This document shows, piece after piece, positions 44,598 through 52,780 of a stretch of DNA of 64,000 bases. A model generated the notes under the pieces. The model was not told the DNA's origin. It saw only the letters and a list, made by a program, of their open reading frames with translations, and ran no database searches. The stretch's first letter is position 1; every line of letters starts with the position of its first letter. The stretch comes from Paenibacillus lignilyticus (GTDB lineage Bacteria; Bacillota; Bacilli; Paenibacillales; Paenibacillaceae), in contig NZ_JAGKSP010000019.1 in assembly GCF_017942085.1 (NCBI RefSeq), positions 1-64,000 on the forward strand, read 5' to 3'. The position numbers were made by a program, and so were the translations under genes.

Positions 44598-45869
44598 ATG
44601 AAGTTTAAGTCGCAGGACAAACAAAATCAACTCATTGAAAAAATTACCGCTCACCATCTAGTCGTCGGCATCGACATCGCTCAGCAAACACATGTGGCAC
44701 GGGCTGTTAACTTTCGAGGAATCGCACTTGGTCATCCCCTGTCCTTCTCGAACGATGAAGAAGGCTTTCAAAACCTGCTTCAGTGGATCCACTTGCTACA
44801 AGCCGCTCATAGTCTAACTGCTGCCATTGTTGGTATGGAACCAACCGGCCATTACTGGCTGAACGTCTCCAACTGGCTCTCCAAGCGTCAATTTGAAGTC
44901 GTTCTCGTCAATCCTCATCTTGTAAAAAAGAATAAGGAAAACCGCGACAATACGCCGTCCAAGAGCGACAAAAAAGATGCGCTCGTCATTGCGGACATGG
45001 TCAAAAACGGCTACTACTCTTTCGTCCGTAACACCCCTGAGGCCTTTGAAGAGCTACGTGTCTATCTCTCCAACCGCGACTCTGTTGTAACGAGACTTGT
45101 TAGCGCTAAAAACCAAATTCATCGCTGGGTCGATGTTGTTTTCCCAGAGCTGCGGCAAGTTTTCAAGAGCTTAATGTGCACCGGTTCGTTAGCTACTCTA
45201 CGTCTTTTCCCAACGCCCGAAGAACTGAGTAAGCTTCTACCTCAAGACGTCATTGCTGGCTGGAAAACCCTTATGAAACGGCATTCTGGTGAGCGGAAGG
45301 CTCGAGTGCTTATCTCACTTGCGTGTCGTTCTGTTGGATCTAAACAAGCCACGCATGCTTACAAGCTTCACTTAAAGCAACTGCTCGATGAGTATGACCT
45401 TGCTTGCCAGCAGCTAAAAACGGTTGAGGCAGAGATCATTGCCGTTCTAGATCGCATTCCTTTTGCAAAATCCATGCTTGCTGTCAAAGGGATCAGCGCC
45501 ATTTCTTTAGCTGGTATTCTTGGTGAGGCAGGGGATTTAAGCGGGTTTGTTCACGGCAATGCCCTGCTGCGTCACGCTGGCCTCAATCTTGCAGAAGCTA
45601 GCTCAGGCAAATGGACCGGACAGATGAAAATTAGCAAACGAGGACGCTCTCGTCTCCGACGGTTTATCTTCATGATGACCATGAGTTTGGTGATGAACAA
45701 CCGGGAGTTTCAAGCTATGCATGCTCACAACGTACAGGTGAAGAAGATGAAGAAAATGAGGTCTATTATGAAGCTATGTGGAAAACTTGCTCGCATACTC
45801 GTTGGAATGGCTCGCAGCCGCGAAGCCTACAATCCTCATAAAACGATGCCCATTCAGCTAGCGGCTTAA
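44598..45869 (+). CDS. IS110 family DEDD transposase/recombinase, copy 1
   Basis: 423 residues, intact. N-terminal RuvC-like DEDD domain: VVGIDIAQQTHVARA (Asp), GMEPTGHYW (Glu), NTPSKSDKKDALVIADM (Asp pair). C-terminal Transposase_20 domain with GISAISLAGILGEAGDLSGF and LRHAGLNLAEASSGKWTG, including the catalytic Ser region. AGGAGG about 10 bp before the ATG. Related to but clearly diverged from the copy at 51185. Confidence 0.95.
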   Translation: MKFKSQDKQNQLIEKITAHHLVVGIDIAQQTHVARAVNFRGIALGHPLSFSNDEEGFQNLLQWIHLLQAAHSLTAAIVGMEPTGHYWLNVSNWLSKRQFEVVLVNPHLVKKNKENRDNTPSKSDKKDALVIADMVKNGYYSFVRNTPEAFEELRVYLSNRDSVVTRLVSAKNQIHRWVDVVFPELRQVFKSLMCTGSLATLRLFPTPEELSKLLPQDVIAGWKTLMKRHSGERKARVLISLACRSVGSKQATHAYKLHLKQLLDEYDLACQQLKTVEAEIIAVLDRIPFAKSMLAVKGISAISLAGILGEAGDLSGFVHGNALLRHAGLNLAEASSGKWTGQMKISKRGRSRLRRFIFMMTMSLVMNNREFQAMHAHNVQVKKMKKMRSIMKLCGKLARILVGMARSREAYNPHKTMPIQLAA

Positions 45870-45902
45870 CCAACATCTTCCCGTTTCGTTGCACGAGTTT
45901 TG

Positions 45903-46220
45903 GCTTATTCGCGGGATTTCAAAAGAAAGCACGGAGTACCGGATACATTAAACCAAAGGGCACCGACCCGTACCGTTAGCAAGACCGGCCTCCACCCCTT
46001 GGACAGGCGTAACGAAGGAATGAGAGGGCAGCGACCCGTTGAGACATGGGAGTGAAAACCTCCAGGGGCGGCGTGGAGAATGCGTGCAGTATATGGAAGG
46101 ATATGGGGGCTACAACCTCCCCCTCTATTTCCTCACGCCTTCATGATGTCCCGGTCTACTACAAGGGTTCGCTTACTATCTTTCTTCATTTCTGGCAAGG
46201 GTGAAATCCTGCGAATAAGC
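45903..46220 (+). ncRNA. Candidate bridge RNA (seekRNA) region of IS110 copy 1
   Basis: The 3' noncoding segment is bounded by an inverted repeat of about 19 bp with one mismatch (GCTTATTCGCGGGATTTCA at 45903; its complement at 46202-46220). Inside, blocks such as AAGCACGGAGTACCGG, AAGACCGGCCTCCACCCCTT and GACCCGTTGAGACATGGGAG match the second element although no protein is encoded, which points to a conserved RNA structure. Confidence 0.6.
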
Positions 46221-46256
46221 GAGCATTCGTGAGAAAACTAAATCGTACTGAGGGAG

Positions 46257-46534
46257 CTTAACGAAGTGCAAACGTTCATTTCTGGCCGGCTACCTTCATT
46301 ATGCTATTCCCTGCCTATCGTCGGGAATGAGATGATGTTCTTGTCAATTCCGGTAATGGGATCAAGTTCTTGTCATTTGGTTTTGACAAGAACTTGATCC
46401 CATTAATAAAAAAAGCCGCGATTTTCGCGACTTTTAATGAGATAATGTTCTTGTCACCTGACAGGTGAAGCCGCCAATCTTGTCGGCAGCTTCATCATAG
46501 GTGTTTATTGACTATCGTTCCCTGTTTGTTCAGT
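46257..46534 (-). repeat. Cassette-boundary repeat 2, after IS110 copy 1
   Basis: Starts with the right half of the interrupted box (CTTAACGAA). A degenerate box (TATGCTATTCCCTGCCTATCG) follows near 46297, and a box B-like element TATTGACTATCGTTCCCTG lies at 46506-46524. No gene lies between, so a cassette seems to have been lost. Confidence 0.55.
46325..46460. mobile_element. Palindrome and multiple GTTCTTGTCA repeats, possible IS21-type end remnant
   Basis: GTTCTTGTCA occurs directly at about 46337, 46367 and 46447 and inverted at 46384. TAATGGGATCAAGTTCTTGTCA (46354-46375) is perfectly complementary to 46384-46405. A second hairpin (GCCGCGATTTTCGCG) follows at 46415. Repeated short motifs at both ends are a feature of IS21 elements; here no transposase is left. 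Confidence 0.4.
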
Positions 46535-46615
46535 CATTTAATTAATAATATTATCGAACCGAAAGGCTAATTTCAGATATTGATTTATCATCTCCAGCCA
46601 TGAGCCTCTGTTTAT

Positions 46616-47011
46616 TTACTCATTCTGGTCTTTAATTTCTTGAACATATATTCGTCTGTAATTCAAATAAATATAATAAACTAGATATCCTATGAGTAAT
46701 AAATAACTAATTAAATCTTGTTTCAAAAAAATAATGCAACCTATAAAAATAGTGCCGTATAGAATAATAAATAATAATGAACTTATTAAAAACTTCATTA
46801 AATTATTTATCCCAAATTTATTCTGTAATATTGGTTCTACGTATTTGCCAAACAATAAAGCACATACCATTGAAAAAACCAAGATAGCTATCCAGATTAT
46901 AATTTCATTGAGTGAGTATTTACCTGTCAAATATGGAATTGAGATTATTCCTAATAGGATTCCGCCATAGAAAATAGCTTCTACTCTTTCCTTAATAAGA
47001 ACACCTACTTT
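46616..47011 (-). CDS. Small membrane protein, four helices, unknown
   Basis: 131 residues if started at the ATG 47011 with GGAG about 12 bp ahead; an upstream TTG at 47053 would add 14. Four hydrophobic helices (AIFYGGILLGIISIPYL; IIIWIAILVFSMVCALLF; FLISSLLFIILYGTIFIG; YLLLIGYLVYYIYL) and a charged tail. Not recognised. Cassette gene 1 of the array; AT-rich compared with regions outside. Confidence 0.65.
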   Translation of the reverse strand, partial: KVGVLIKERVEAIFYGGILLGIISIPYLTGKYSLNEIIIWIAILVFSMVCALLFGKYVEPILQNKFGINNLMKFLISSLLFIILYGTIFIGCIIFLKQDLISYLLLIGYLVYYIYLNYRRIYVQEIKDQNE

Positions 47012-47063
47012 CATTAAAATTACAATCTCCATATTCGTGAGGAGCTTATTCAATTCCTTTACT

Positions 47064-47178
47064 AACGTAAACTGCTCGTTAGCGCAATAAAACTGTCATG
47101 TAGTCGGCAACCCTCAGGTAGACAGCAGCTACTATTAGTCAATTTTATGATTCGTTTTTGACTGCGTCAGGGTAATGT
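47064..47178 (-). repeat. Cassette-boundary repeat 3
   Basis: Box A at 47064-47090 (AACGTAAACTGCTCGTTAGC). The body and box B are much decayed, and the next cassette gene's stop codon follows at 47179. Confidence 0.5.
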
Positions 47179-47406
47179 TTATTTATTTTTTAAGGACTTA
47201 AAGTAGTTAGCAATGTCTTCCCCAAAAAAAATTCCTATAATAAGTACGATAGTTGTTCCGAGCTGCTGTTCAAAATCCTGATGTAAGTGAAACCAATACA
47301 ATGAATATACAAATAGAATCGTTGCTGGCAGAATTATAAAGAATACCTTCTTTTCTAGGTATATTGAAATTGGAATATAGAGAAGAATAGTATAAGGAAG
47401 CCACAC
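47179..47406 (-). CDS. Short membrane protein, possibly frameshifted
   Basis: 75 residues from GTG 47406; two or three helices (YTILLYIPISIYL; VFFIILPATILFVYSL; TTIVLIIGIFFGEDIANYF). The frame is open further upstream with plausible hydrophobic sequence (ILGLIAIVW) but no start codon. A different frame contains the nearest ATGs (47500, 47461), so a one-base shift may have cut the gene. Cassette gene 2. Confidence 0.45.
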   Translation of the reverse strand: MWLPYTILLYIPISIYLEKKVFFIILPATILFVYSLYWFHLHQDFEQQLGTTIVLIIGIFFGEDIANYFKSLKNK

Positions 47407-47518
47407 AATTGCAATTAAACCCAGTATATGTATGTACGATGCTCTTTCTATCTGTTAGCATTTGAACACATCCTAGTGGTGTAACTTGGAAATCTCGCAT
47501 ATAATATTCGCGAATCTG

Positions 47519-47615
47519 GTTAAACTATCCTGCCCGTTAGTTTAATTAAAAATGGAGCAGCTGCCGTAGGCAAACTGCTCCTGCTACACTTTGTCTCGTG
47601 CCCGTTCGTCAACAA
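47519..47615 (-). repeat. Cassette-boundary repeat 4
   Basis: Box A TTAAACTATCCTGCCCGTTA, followed by GTTTAA (47519-47546), is one of the best copies. Hairpin GGAGCAG...CTGCTCC at 47554-47581; degenerate box B (CTCGTGCCCGTTCGTC) at 47594-47609. Confidence 0.8.
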
Positions 47616-47626
47616 GCGTTGGCGCT

Positions 47627-47914
47627 TTAAAGGTATTTCTTTGTCCAATTATTAAAAACAATTGCAAAAATAATTAGCCCGAGTACGGTTATTAATCCTC
47701 CAAAAATGACAGGACAGTAAATAAATGCATTGGTTATTCCTTCTCGCTCTTCAAGGTTCCCTATTTTAGACGGGTTAATGAAATCCGCTGCCCAAACTTT
47801 CCCTTTTATTAGACCAGCAGCGATACTGAAGAGTCCAAATAGAAACAACACTAAGGAGTAAACCATAAACCTAATCAATACCATGCCACCTCCAGTACTT
47901 CTTAACCAATCCAA
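47627..47914 (-). CDS. Small two-helix membrane protein, unknown
   Basis: 95 residues from 47914, or 85 from ATG 47884, which has GGAGGT close upstream. Helices MVLIRFMVYSLVLFLFG and VIFGGLITVLGLIIFAIVF are separated by a hydrophilic loop. Not recognised. Its stop lies 12 bp beyond box B. Cassette gene 3. Confidence 0.65.
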   Translation of the reverse strand: MDWLRSTGGGMVLIRFMVYSLVLFLFGLFSIAAGLIKGKVWAADFINPSKIGNLEEREGITNAFIYCPVIFGGLITVLGLIIFAIVFNNWTKKYL

Positions 47915-47951
47915 TTCGGTTCACAATACAATACCACATTTTTACTTTAAA

Positions 47952-48042
47952 GTTGCGCTAACCTGCCCGTTAGTCGAACGAAAGGCTGCCGTTCATGCCA
48001 GCAGCCTCGACCTGGTGATTATTAAGAAATAGTGCCCGTTAG
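47952..48042 (-). repeat. Cassette-boundary repeat 5
   Basis: Box A GCTAACCTGCCCGTTAGTCG (47956-47975), hairpin AGGCTGC...GCAGCCT (47982-48007), and box B ending GTGCCCGTTAG at 48042. Two 63-bp units are inserted directly after the terminal TAG. Confidence 0.8.
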
Positions 48043-48168
48043 CCATTCATGCATCTCTTCTACTGCACCACAGAGCATGAAAGTTAATTCGTTCTTTCAT
48101 GGTAGCCATTCATGCATCTCTTCTACTGCACCACAGAGCATGAAAGTTAATTCGTTCTTTCATGGTAG
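48043..48168. mobile_element. Two tandem copies of a 63-bp unit inserted at box B
   Basis: 48043-48105 and 48106-48168 are identical. Each begins CCATTCATGCATCTC and ends CTTTCATGGTAG, with an internal hairpin CATGAAAG/CTTTCATG. Each unit ends in TAG, so the box end is rebuilt after every insertion. A third copy lies at 59903-59965, again directly after CCCGTTAG. Too small to encode anything; probably moved in trans. Confidence 0.75.
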
Positions 48169-48181
48169 TTTAACGACCTCT

Positions 48182-49012
48182 TCAAAAGGAAAAACATATT
48201 TTTTTGAGTTTGTTGTCCCAAGTTAGTTGTGCACCGATCATGTCTGCAACCTGTCTAGCGGGAATAAATGTAATTCCATCAAATCGTTGAATAACGGTAT
48301 CCATAATGTTGAAATCATTCTCATCGATTCGCACTGTATTATGCCCAATCTGGTAAGTATACGCTTTCCCCATATAATTCAAAGTTACGCTGTCGTCATC
48401 CTCATTTATTGGAGTGACCTCTATTCCAAACCTACTCACAAATGCTTCGTTCAAAGGGACCATAACTCTGTTATCTTTATTAGAATAGAAGTAATCATAA
48501 GGTCTATTCATAACCAAATCCTCTCCATTAATGGAGACGGATACATCTGTTCGCTTTAGGAAATTTTCAAGGAGAGATTGCCCCTCAATCTGTTCCTTTT
48601 CGCTTTTTTCCTCAGCCAGTAATGGTCTGGCTGTATTAATCATGACCACTTTCTTTGAAGGGAATATTGGAGTATCTATTGTGATCACGTAATACATTTC
48701 CCCAACTTTAAAGTCAAAACCGCCACAGGAAGAACCAGCGGGTGGTGTCCATACTTTGGCTAGCGCTTTTACGGTACCTTGTTCGACTTTGTAAACTTCA
48801 AAAAAAACATCTTTTCCGTTCTTATCTCCTCGAATCTCAAGTGCTTTACCGACGAACACATTCGAATCCGTATGTGGCTTGATGATATTACTGCCAAAAT
48901 CGCATGCTGATACTTTCTTACCGTTAGTTACTAGACCACTCATCACTACAACCGCCATAATAAATAAAATGATATGCTTCCTAACTGCTACATTGTTCCA
49001 TAATCCGCGCAT
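48182..49012 (-). CDS. Exported protein with TIMP/NTR-like and copper-amine-oxidase-N domains
   Basis: 276 residues with an N-terminal membrane/signal segment (HIILFIMAVVVMSGLV). Residues ~37-135 look like an NTR/TIMP-type domain (ACDFG...VFVGKALEIRG...SSCGGFDFKVGEMYYVI). From ~150 the C-terminal half is a copper amine oxidase N-terminal-like (stalk) domain (NRVMVPLNEAFVSRFGIEV; GITFIPARQVADMIGAQLTW), often used by Paenibacillaceae for wall-linked proteins. GAGGGGGG precedes the ATG. Cassette gene 4. Confidence 0.75.
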   Translation of the reverse strand: MRGLWNNVAVRKHIILFIMAVVVMSGLVTNGKKVSACDFGSNIIKPHTDSNVFVGKALEIRGDKNGKDVFFEVYKVEQGTVKALAKVWTPPAGSSCGGFDFKVGEMYYVITIDTPIFPSKKVVMINTARPLLAEEKSEKEQIEGQSLLENFLKRTDVSVSINGEDLVMNRPYDYFYSNKDNRVMVPLNEAFVSRFGIEVTPINEDDDSVTLNYMGKAYTYQIGHNTVRIDENDFNIMDTVIQRFDGITFIPARQVADMIGAQLTWDNKLKKICFSF

Positions 49013-49092
49013 AAAGCCCCCCTCAATACATTCTCACTTCATTTAATTACCATATATTCCCTCATTAACTAATACGCAAATCATGATGATTT

Positions 49093-49255
49093 TGTTGCGC
49101 TAAACTGCCCGGTAGTTTAATAAAACAAAAGAGCAGTTGCCACGGCAATCTGCTCCTTCTCGTTGAACTATCGTATCGTTCCCGTTATCATAACAGCCCG
49201 CCGTGAGTGCCGGCAGCCTGGTGTCGTTATGCTATCGTGTCCCGTTAGTTCAATC
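49093..49255 (-). repeat. Cassette-boundary repeat 6, double
   Basis: Box A GCTAAACTGCCCGGTAGTTT (49098-49117), hairpin GAGCAGTTGCC/GGCAATCTGCTC, box B TTGAACTATCGTATCGTTCC at 49163, then a second body (GCCCGCCG...CGGCAGC) and a second box B GCTATCGTGTCCCGTTAG (49231-49248). The A-B-B pattern suggests two boundaries fused after loss of the gene between them. The next stop codon lies inside the last box. Confidence 0.8.
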
Positions 49256-49708
49256 ACTTATTTGAGCGTTTCTTAATTTTTGCTTCCATATATTCTCCAC
49301 AAATTCTCGAATTTCGGGCAAATAAATTTGATTACGACCTAAAAGGATACCATCTCCATTTAACACAAATGTCAATTGTTCATTCGATTTTAAATATAAA
49401 TTTATGCGACGTGGTCCACCTTTTGGTCCAGGACCTGTATATGGACTTATTTCATTCTTTTGTACTTTCTTTAATAATGTAACCAGTGTATTAATTTCAT
49501 CTTTAGTTAGAGGAATTTGATTACAGCACAACCACATGATTTCAGCGGATTCAATCTGATTTGTTGTTAATGAATGTAATTGTCCCGGATAATCGTTTGG
49601 ATGTACGGCATAGATTGAACTCGATATATCTGAAGCGATGACCGATTCGTAATTTAATCCATTCATTACTACAAAGAAAAGCGCGGTTAAAACCATCTCT
49701 CTCCTCAT
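49250..49708 (-). CDS. Exported hypothetical protein, 152 residues
   Basis: Started at ATG 49708 (GGGAGG 8 bp ahead). N-terminal signal segment VLTALFFVVMNGLNY; the mature part is hydrophilic with PLTKDEINTLVTLLKKVQK and a beta-rich C terminus. Not recognised. Cassette gene 5; its TGA falls inside box B. Confidence 0.6.
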   Translation of the reverse strand: MRREMVLTALFFVVMNGLNYESVIASDISSSIYAVHPNDYPGQLHSLTTNQIESAEIMWLCCNQIPLTKDEINTLVTLLKKVQKNEISPYTGPGPKGGPRRINLYLKSNEQLTFVLNGDGILLGRNQIYLPEIREFVENIWKQKLRNAQISD

Positions 49709-49752
49709 CGACATGACCTCCCAATTTTTTGGAGGTATTATGCCCACTTCTC

Positions 49753-49852
49753 ATTGAACTATACTGCCCGTTACTTCAATGAAAAACGGCAGCCGGTAAT
49801 CAATCCAGCTGCCGTCATGTTCTATTGTGCTATCGTGTCCCGTTAGCGTAAT
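49753..49852 (-). repeat. Cassette-boundary repeat 7
   Basis: A well-preserved 100-bp copy: box A TTGAACTATACTGCCCGTTA (49754-49773), body ACGGCAGC...GCTGCCGT (49786-49815), box B GCTATCGTGTCCCGTTAGCG (49829-49848). Flanking arms TTGAA/TTCAA make each box quasi-palindromic. Confidence 0.85.
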
Positions 49853-49914
49853 GAAGATTGGGTTAAAAATACCTGAAATCCCTCAGAGTGGTCCATCTTA
49901 GAAATACTCAAATA

Positions 49915-50322
49915 TTATCTTTTAACTCTTAGTACTTCTCCTTCATTTTGCTCTAATCCATTATCCCATGTACTTCTGTCGATAGTCTTAATGCTTATTC
50001 CTTCTCTTGGTGCGGATAATTTTCTTTTATTCTTGATATCAATCATCCCCCAACATTCACCATCAACAATTAAACAAACTTTACTGGAATCATCTGACCA
50101 GAATATATTTACTTTTTCGCATTCATATATTGTTGGACTAATTTGGTCATAAACCCATAAATGATCTATAATTTGGGATTCACCACTGCTTAAATCAAAA
50201 GCACAGAAATATAAATATCCCGTTTCTCCGTCGTCCTCAAATACAGTCAACCAGTTATTATCTGGAGATGTAGCATCCAACAAGTAACTATCTTGCTCAC
50301 TACTTATTTGATTTTCATTCAT
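49915..50322 (-). CDS. DUF2251-like protein
   Basis: 135 residues, soluble and acidic. WLTVFEDDGETGYLYFCAFD and VNIFWSDDSSKVCLIVDG match the DUF2251 pattern as I know it. No function known. AAGGAAG 7 bp before the ATG. Cassette gene 6. Confidence 0.6.
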   Translation of the reverse strand: MNENQISSEQDSYLLDATSPDNNWLTVFEDDGETGYLYFCAFDLSSGESQIIDHLWVYDQISPTIYECEKVNIFWSDDSSKVCLIVDGECWGMIDIKNKRKLSAPREGISIKTIDRSTWDNGLEQNEGEVLRVKR

Positions 50323-50415
50323 GTCTGCACTTCCTTATTTAATATTAGCCGTAATTTCGCCTAACGTCTTTTTACGAACTGCGCAAGCTCTCCTAACCTG
50401 AAGTATTCGTTAAGT

Positions 50416-50505
50416 GATTAAACTATCCTGCCCGTTAGCGGAACAAGCCGCCGATATACGTAGGCAGCTTGTTCACGTGTATTGTGTAGTACACGTTAGT
50501 TTAAC
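50416..50505 (-). repeat. Cassette-boundary repeat 8
   Basis: Box A TTAAACTATCCTGCCCGTTA (50418-50437), body with CAAGCCGCC...GGCAGCTTG (50444-50471), box B diverged (TGTGTAGTACACGTTAG). The next gene's stop is 5 bp further on. Confidence 0.8.
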
Positions 50506-50509
50506 TTTA

Positions 50510-51001
50510 CTATTCTTGAAGACTGACATCTTTCCTAAAGGTGAAAGGAATCATAAAATAATTGTATTTCACGGTGATTTGTCGAATTGGATTATCATGT
50601 TGAATTCGAATCCCATAGTTCCGTATAACTTCCCTATCATTATTAGCAACTAATTTTTTAAGTTCCGCTGGAGATAGAGCAGGTTTAATTTTCAGTTCAT
50701 TTATTGCATGGAATGTAATATTGGGGTCGCTATCTAATTCTCCACCAAGTACCAAATGATTAGAACGACTTACTCCCAAATCAACTTTTTTTGGTTCTTC
50801 ACTTTCATTTACCAACACTTGTTTTAGCACAATATCTACAAATCCAACGTTTTGAACTTCTACTATTCCATACGTATTGTCATTTGGATTCGAAGTGAGA
50901 CCATTCGAAACTAAAGGTGGATTTGACTTCACTAAGATATAAAGTCCTATAAGAATCAAAATAATCAAACAAACACCAACTTTTATAGACCTTTTTCTCA
51001 A
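50510..51001 (-). CDS. Membrane-anchored hypothetical protein, 163 residues
   Basis: Starts at TTG 51001 with GGAGG 7 bp ahead. One N-terminal helix (VGVCLIILILIGLYILV), then an extracytoplasmic beta-rich domain (YGIVEVQNVGFVDIVLKQVL). Not recognised. Cassette gene 7. Confidence 0.65.
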   Translation of the reverse strand: MRKRSIKVGVCLIILILIGLYILVKSNPPLVSNGLTSNPNDNTYGIVEVQNVGFVDIVLKQVLVNESEEPKKVDLGVSRSNHLVLGGELDSDPNITFHAINELKIKPALSPAELKKLVANNDREVIRNYGIRIQHDNPIRQITVKYNYFMIPFTFRKDVSLQE

Positions 51002-51047
51002 ATCTCACCCTCCAAATTATCGTTTTTAATGATTAATATTCCATAAA

Positions 51048-51071
51048 TTATTCTATTATCCTGCCCGTTAG
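51048..51071 (-). repeat. Cassette-boundary repeat 9, interrupted by IS110 copy 2
   Basis: Box A TATTATCCTGCCCGTTAG ends at 51071, where the element begins. The other side resumes at 52821 with CGTAATTACC, which includes the stop codon of the next cassette gene. No hairpin body is present. Confidence 0.75.
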
Positions 51072-51184
51072 AATTCCTGTAAAACGAATAATTTGGCGTT
51101 TGAACAAAAACGAGCGACTCCAGTACGATGGGGTTACGCACGAGGTCAAAAGCCTCAAAAAGCCCATCAGGAGGTCGCTCTTCT

Positions 51185-52450
51185 ATGAAGTTTAAATCAC
51201 AGGACAAGCAAAATCAACTCATTGAAAACATTACCGTTTCTCACCTAGTCGTCGGCGTAGATATCGCCCAGGAAGTTCATGTAGCCCGCGCTGTCAGCTT
51301 TCGAGGCATTGCACTGGGTACTCCGCTTGAGTTTGGTAACGATCGTGAAGGGTTCAAGCTGTTCGAACGTTGGATCCAAGATCTGCTCGAAACCCACAAA
51401 ATGAGTAGCATCATAGTTGGAATGGAACCCACCGGTCACTACTGGTTCAGCCTGGCACGATGGCTTGCCACTCAAGGCATTGAAGCCGTTCTGGTTAATC
51501 CTCATCTCGTCAAAAAGAACAAAGAGAACCGGGATAATACACCGTCTAAAAGCGATCGTAAGGACGCCCTTGTCATTGCAGATATGATCAAGAACGGGTA
51601 CTACTCCCCTGTTCGTTTTCATACGGAAGAATATGAGGAACTACGCATTCTCATGGCAAATCGTGAGACGGTTACCAAGCGCCTCAACAGTGCGGTCAAT
51701 CAAATTCATCGGTGGGTAGACATTGTTTTTCCTGAGCTCCGTCAGGTCTTTAAAATTCTTACCTGTACCAGCGCAATCGCAACACTCAGACTCTTCCCTT
51801 TGCCGGGAGAAATCAGTCGGCTTAACACGGAACAAGTCATCGACGGCTGGAAGCAATATGTAAAGCGTCATGCTGGAGTTAAACGCGCTGAGCTCCTCAT
51901 TTCACTAGCAAAATCTAGTGTTGGTACTACCCAAGCACTCAAGGCTTACAAGCTTCATCTTGGGCAATTGCTTGAAGAATATGACTTAGCCCAGTGCCAA
52001 CTTGAACAGATTGGGCACGAGCTCCATCTCATTCTTGAACGCATTCCTTACGCACAGAAGCTGCTTGAAATACGAGGTGTCAGTGCTACGAGTCTAGCTG
52101 GCGTACTCGGTGAGGCTGGTGATCTAAGTGGCTATTCGCATGGAAATGCTCTACTGCGGCATGCGGGGTTGAATCTAGCTGAGGCCAGTTCTGGGAAGTG
52201 GCGGGGAAAGATGGTGCTTAGCAAACGAGGTCGGCCACGTCTGCGTCATTTTCTCTATCTCATGACGATGTGTATGGTCATGACGAACCCGGAAATTCGG
52301 GCTTTGCACCGTTACAATGTGGAAAAGAAGAATCTGAAGAAGATGAAATCCATCATGAAATTATGTAGTAAAGTAGCGCGGCTACTGGTCAGCCTAGCAA
52401 AAAGCAGCGAGGCTTACGATTCAACTAGAGTTTTCCCACAAGCAGCCTAA
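51185..52450 (+). CDS. IS110 family DEDD transposase/recombinase, copy 2
   Basis: 421 residues from ATG 51185 (AGGAGG upstream). Intact DEDD motifs: VVGVDIAQEVHVARA, GMEPTGHYW, NTPSKSDRKDALVIADM; C-terminal GVSATSLAGVLGEAGDLSGY and EASSGKWRG. It shares the first 14 residues with copy 1 but differs throughout the middle, so the two are separate lineages and not a recent duplication. Confidence 0.95.
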   Translation: MKFKSQDKQNQLIENITVSHLVVGVDIAQEVHVARAVSFRGIALGTPLEFGNDREGFKLFERWIQDLLETHKMSSIIVGMEPTGHYWFSLARWLATQGIEAVLVNPHLVKKNKENRDNTPSKSDRKDALVIADMIKNGYYSPVRFHTEEYEELRILMANRETVTKRLNSAVNQIHRWVDIVFPELRQVFKILTCTSAIATLRLFPLPGEISRLNTEQVIDGWKQYVKRHAGVKRAELLISLAKSSVGTTQALKAYKLHLGQLLEEYDLAQCQLEQIGHELHLILERIPYAQKLLEIRGVSATSLAGVLGEAGDLSGYSHGNALLRHAGLNLAEASSGKWRGKMVLSKRGRPRLRHFLYLMTMCMVMTNPEIRALHRYNVEKKNLKKMKSIMKLCSKVARLLVSLAKSSEAYDSTRVFPQAA

Positions 52451-52477
52451 GATGAGTCAAACCTCACCTGCTCAAGC

Positions 52478-52780
52478 ATTCGCAGGATGACAAGAAGCAC
52501 GGAGTATCGGGAGATGTTACGCAAAAGGGCTCGGACCCGTTCCGTTAGAAAGACCGACCTCCACCCCTTAGTTAGATGTGACGAAGGAATGAAAGGGCTA
52601 TGACCCGTTGAGACATGGGAGCGAGAATCACTAGGATAAAGTGGAGACGTGCACATATGGAACAATATGGGTGATGCATCATTCACCTTTATTCCCGCAT
52701 GTCCAATTCTCCATCCTCCAGCTACCGGCTCCTCCTCCATCCACTTCTCCATACTAACTATTGGATGAAATCCTGCGAAT
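52478..52780 (+). ncRNA. Candidate bridge RNA (seekRNA) region of IS110 copy 2
   Basis: Bounded by the perfect inverted repeat ATTCGCAGGAT (52478-52488) and ATCCTGCGAAT (52770-52780). Conserved blocks shared with copy 1 include AAGCACGGAGTATCGG, AAGACCGACCTCCACCCCTT and GACCCGTTGAGACATGGGAG. The segments between them differ, as expected of guide loops. Confidence 0.6.

Larger units (their letters stand above)
44483..46256 (+). mobile_element. IS110/IS1111-type insertion sequence, copy 1
   Basis: Left junction CCCGTTAG|CATTCCTG, right junction GAGGGAG|CTTAACGAA; removing the element restores the array box CCCGTTAGCTTAACGAA. Subterminal inverted repeats are AGCGCCTCGGTACGAT (44524-44539) and ATCGTACTGAGGGAGCT (46242-46258). 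No target duplication beyond a shared AG, as expected for this family. Contains one recombinase gene and a long 3' noncoding part. Confidence 0.8.

Noticed and set aside
47270-47500. Alternative 76-codon frame overlapping the small membrane gene
   Set aside because: Composition is poor after the first 30 codons, while the other frame encodes clear membrane helices; kept only as a hint of a frameshift.
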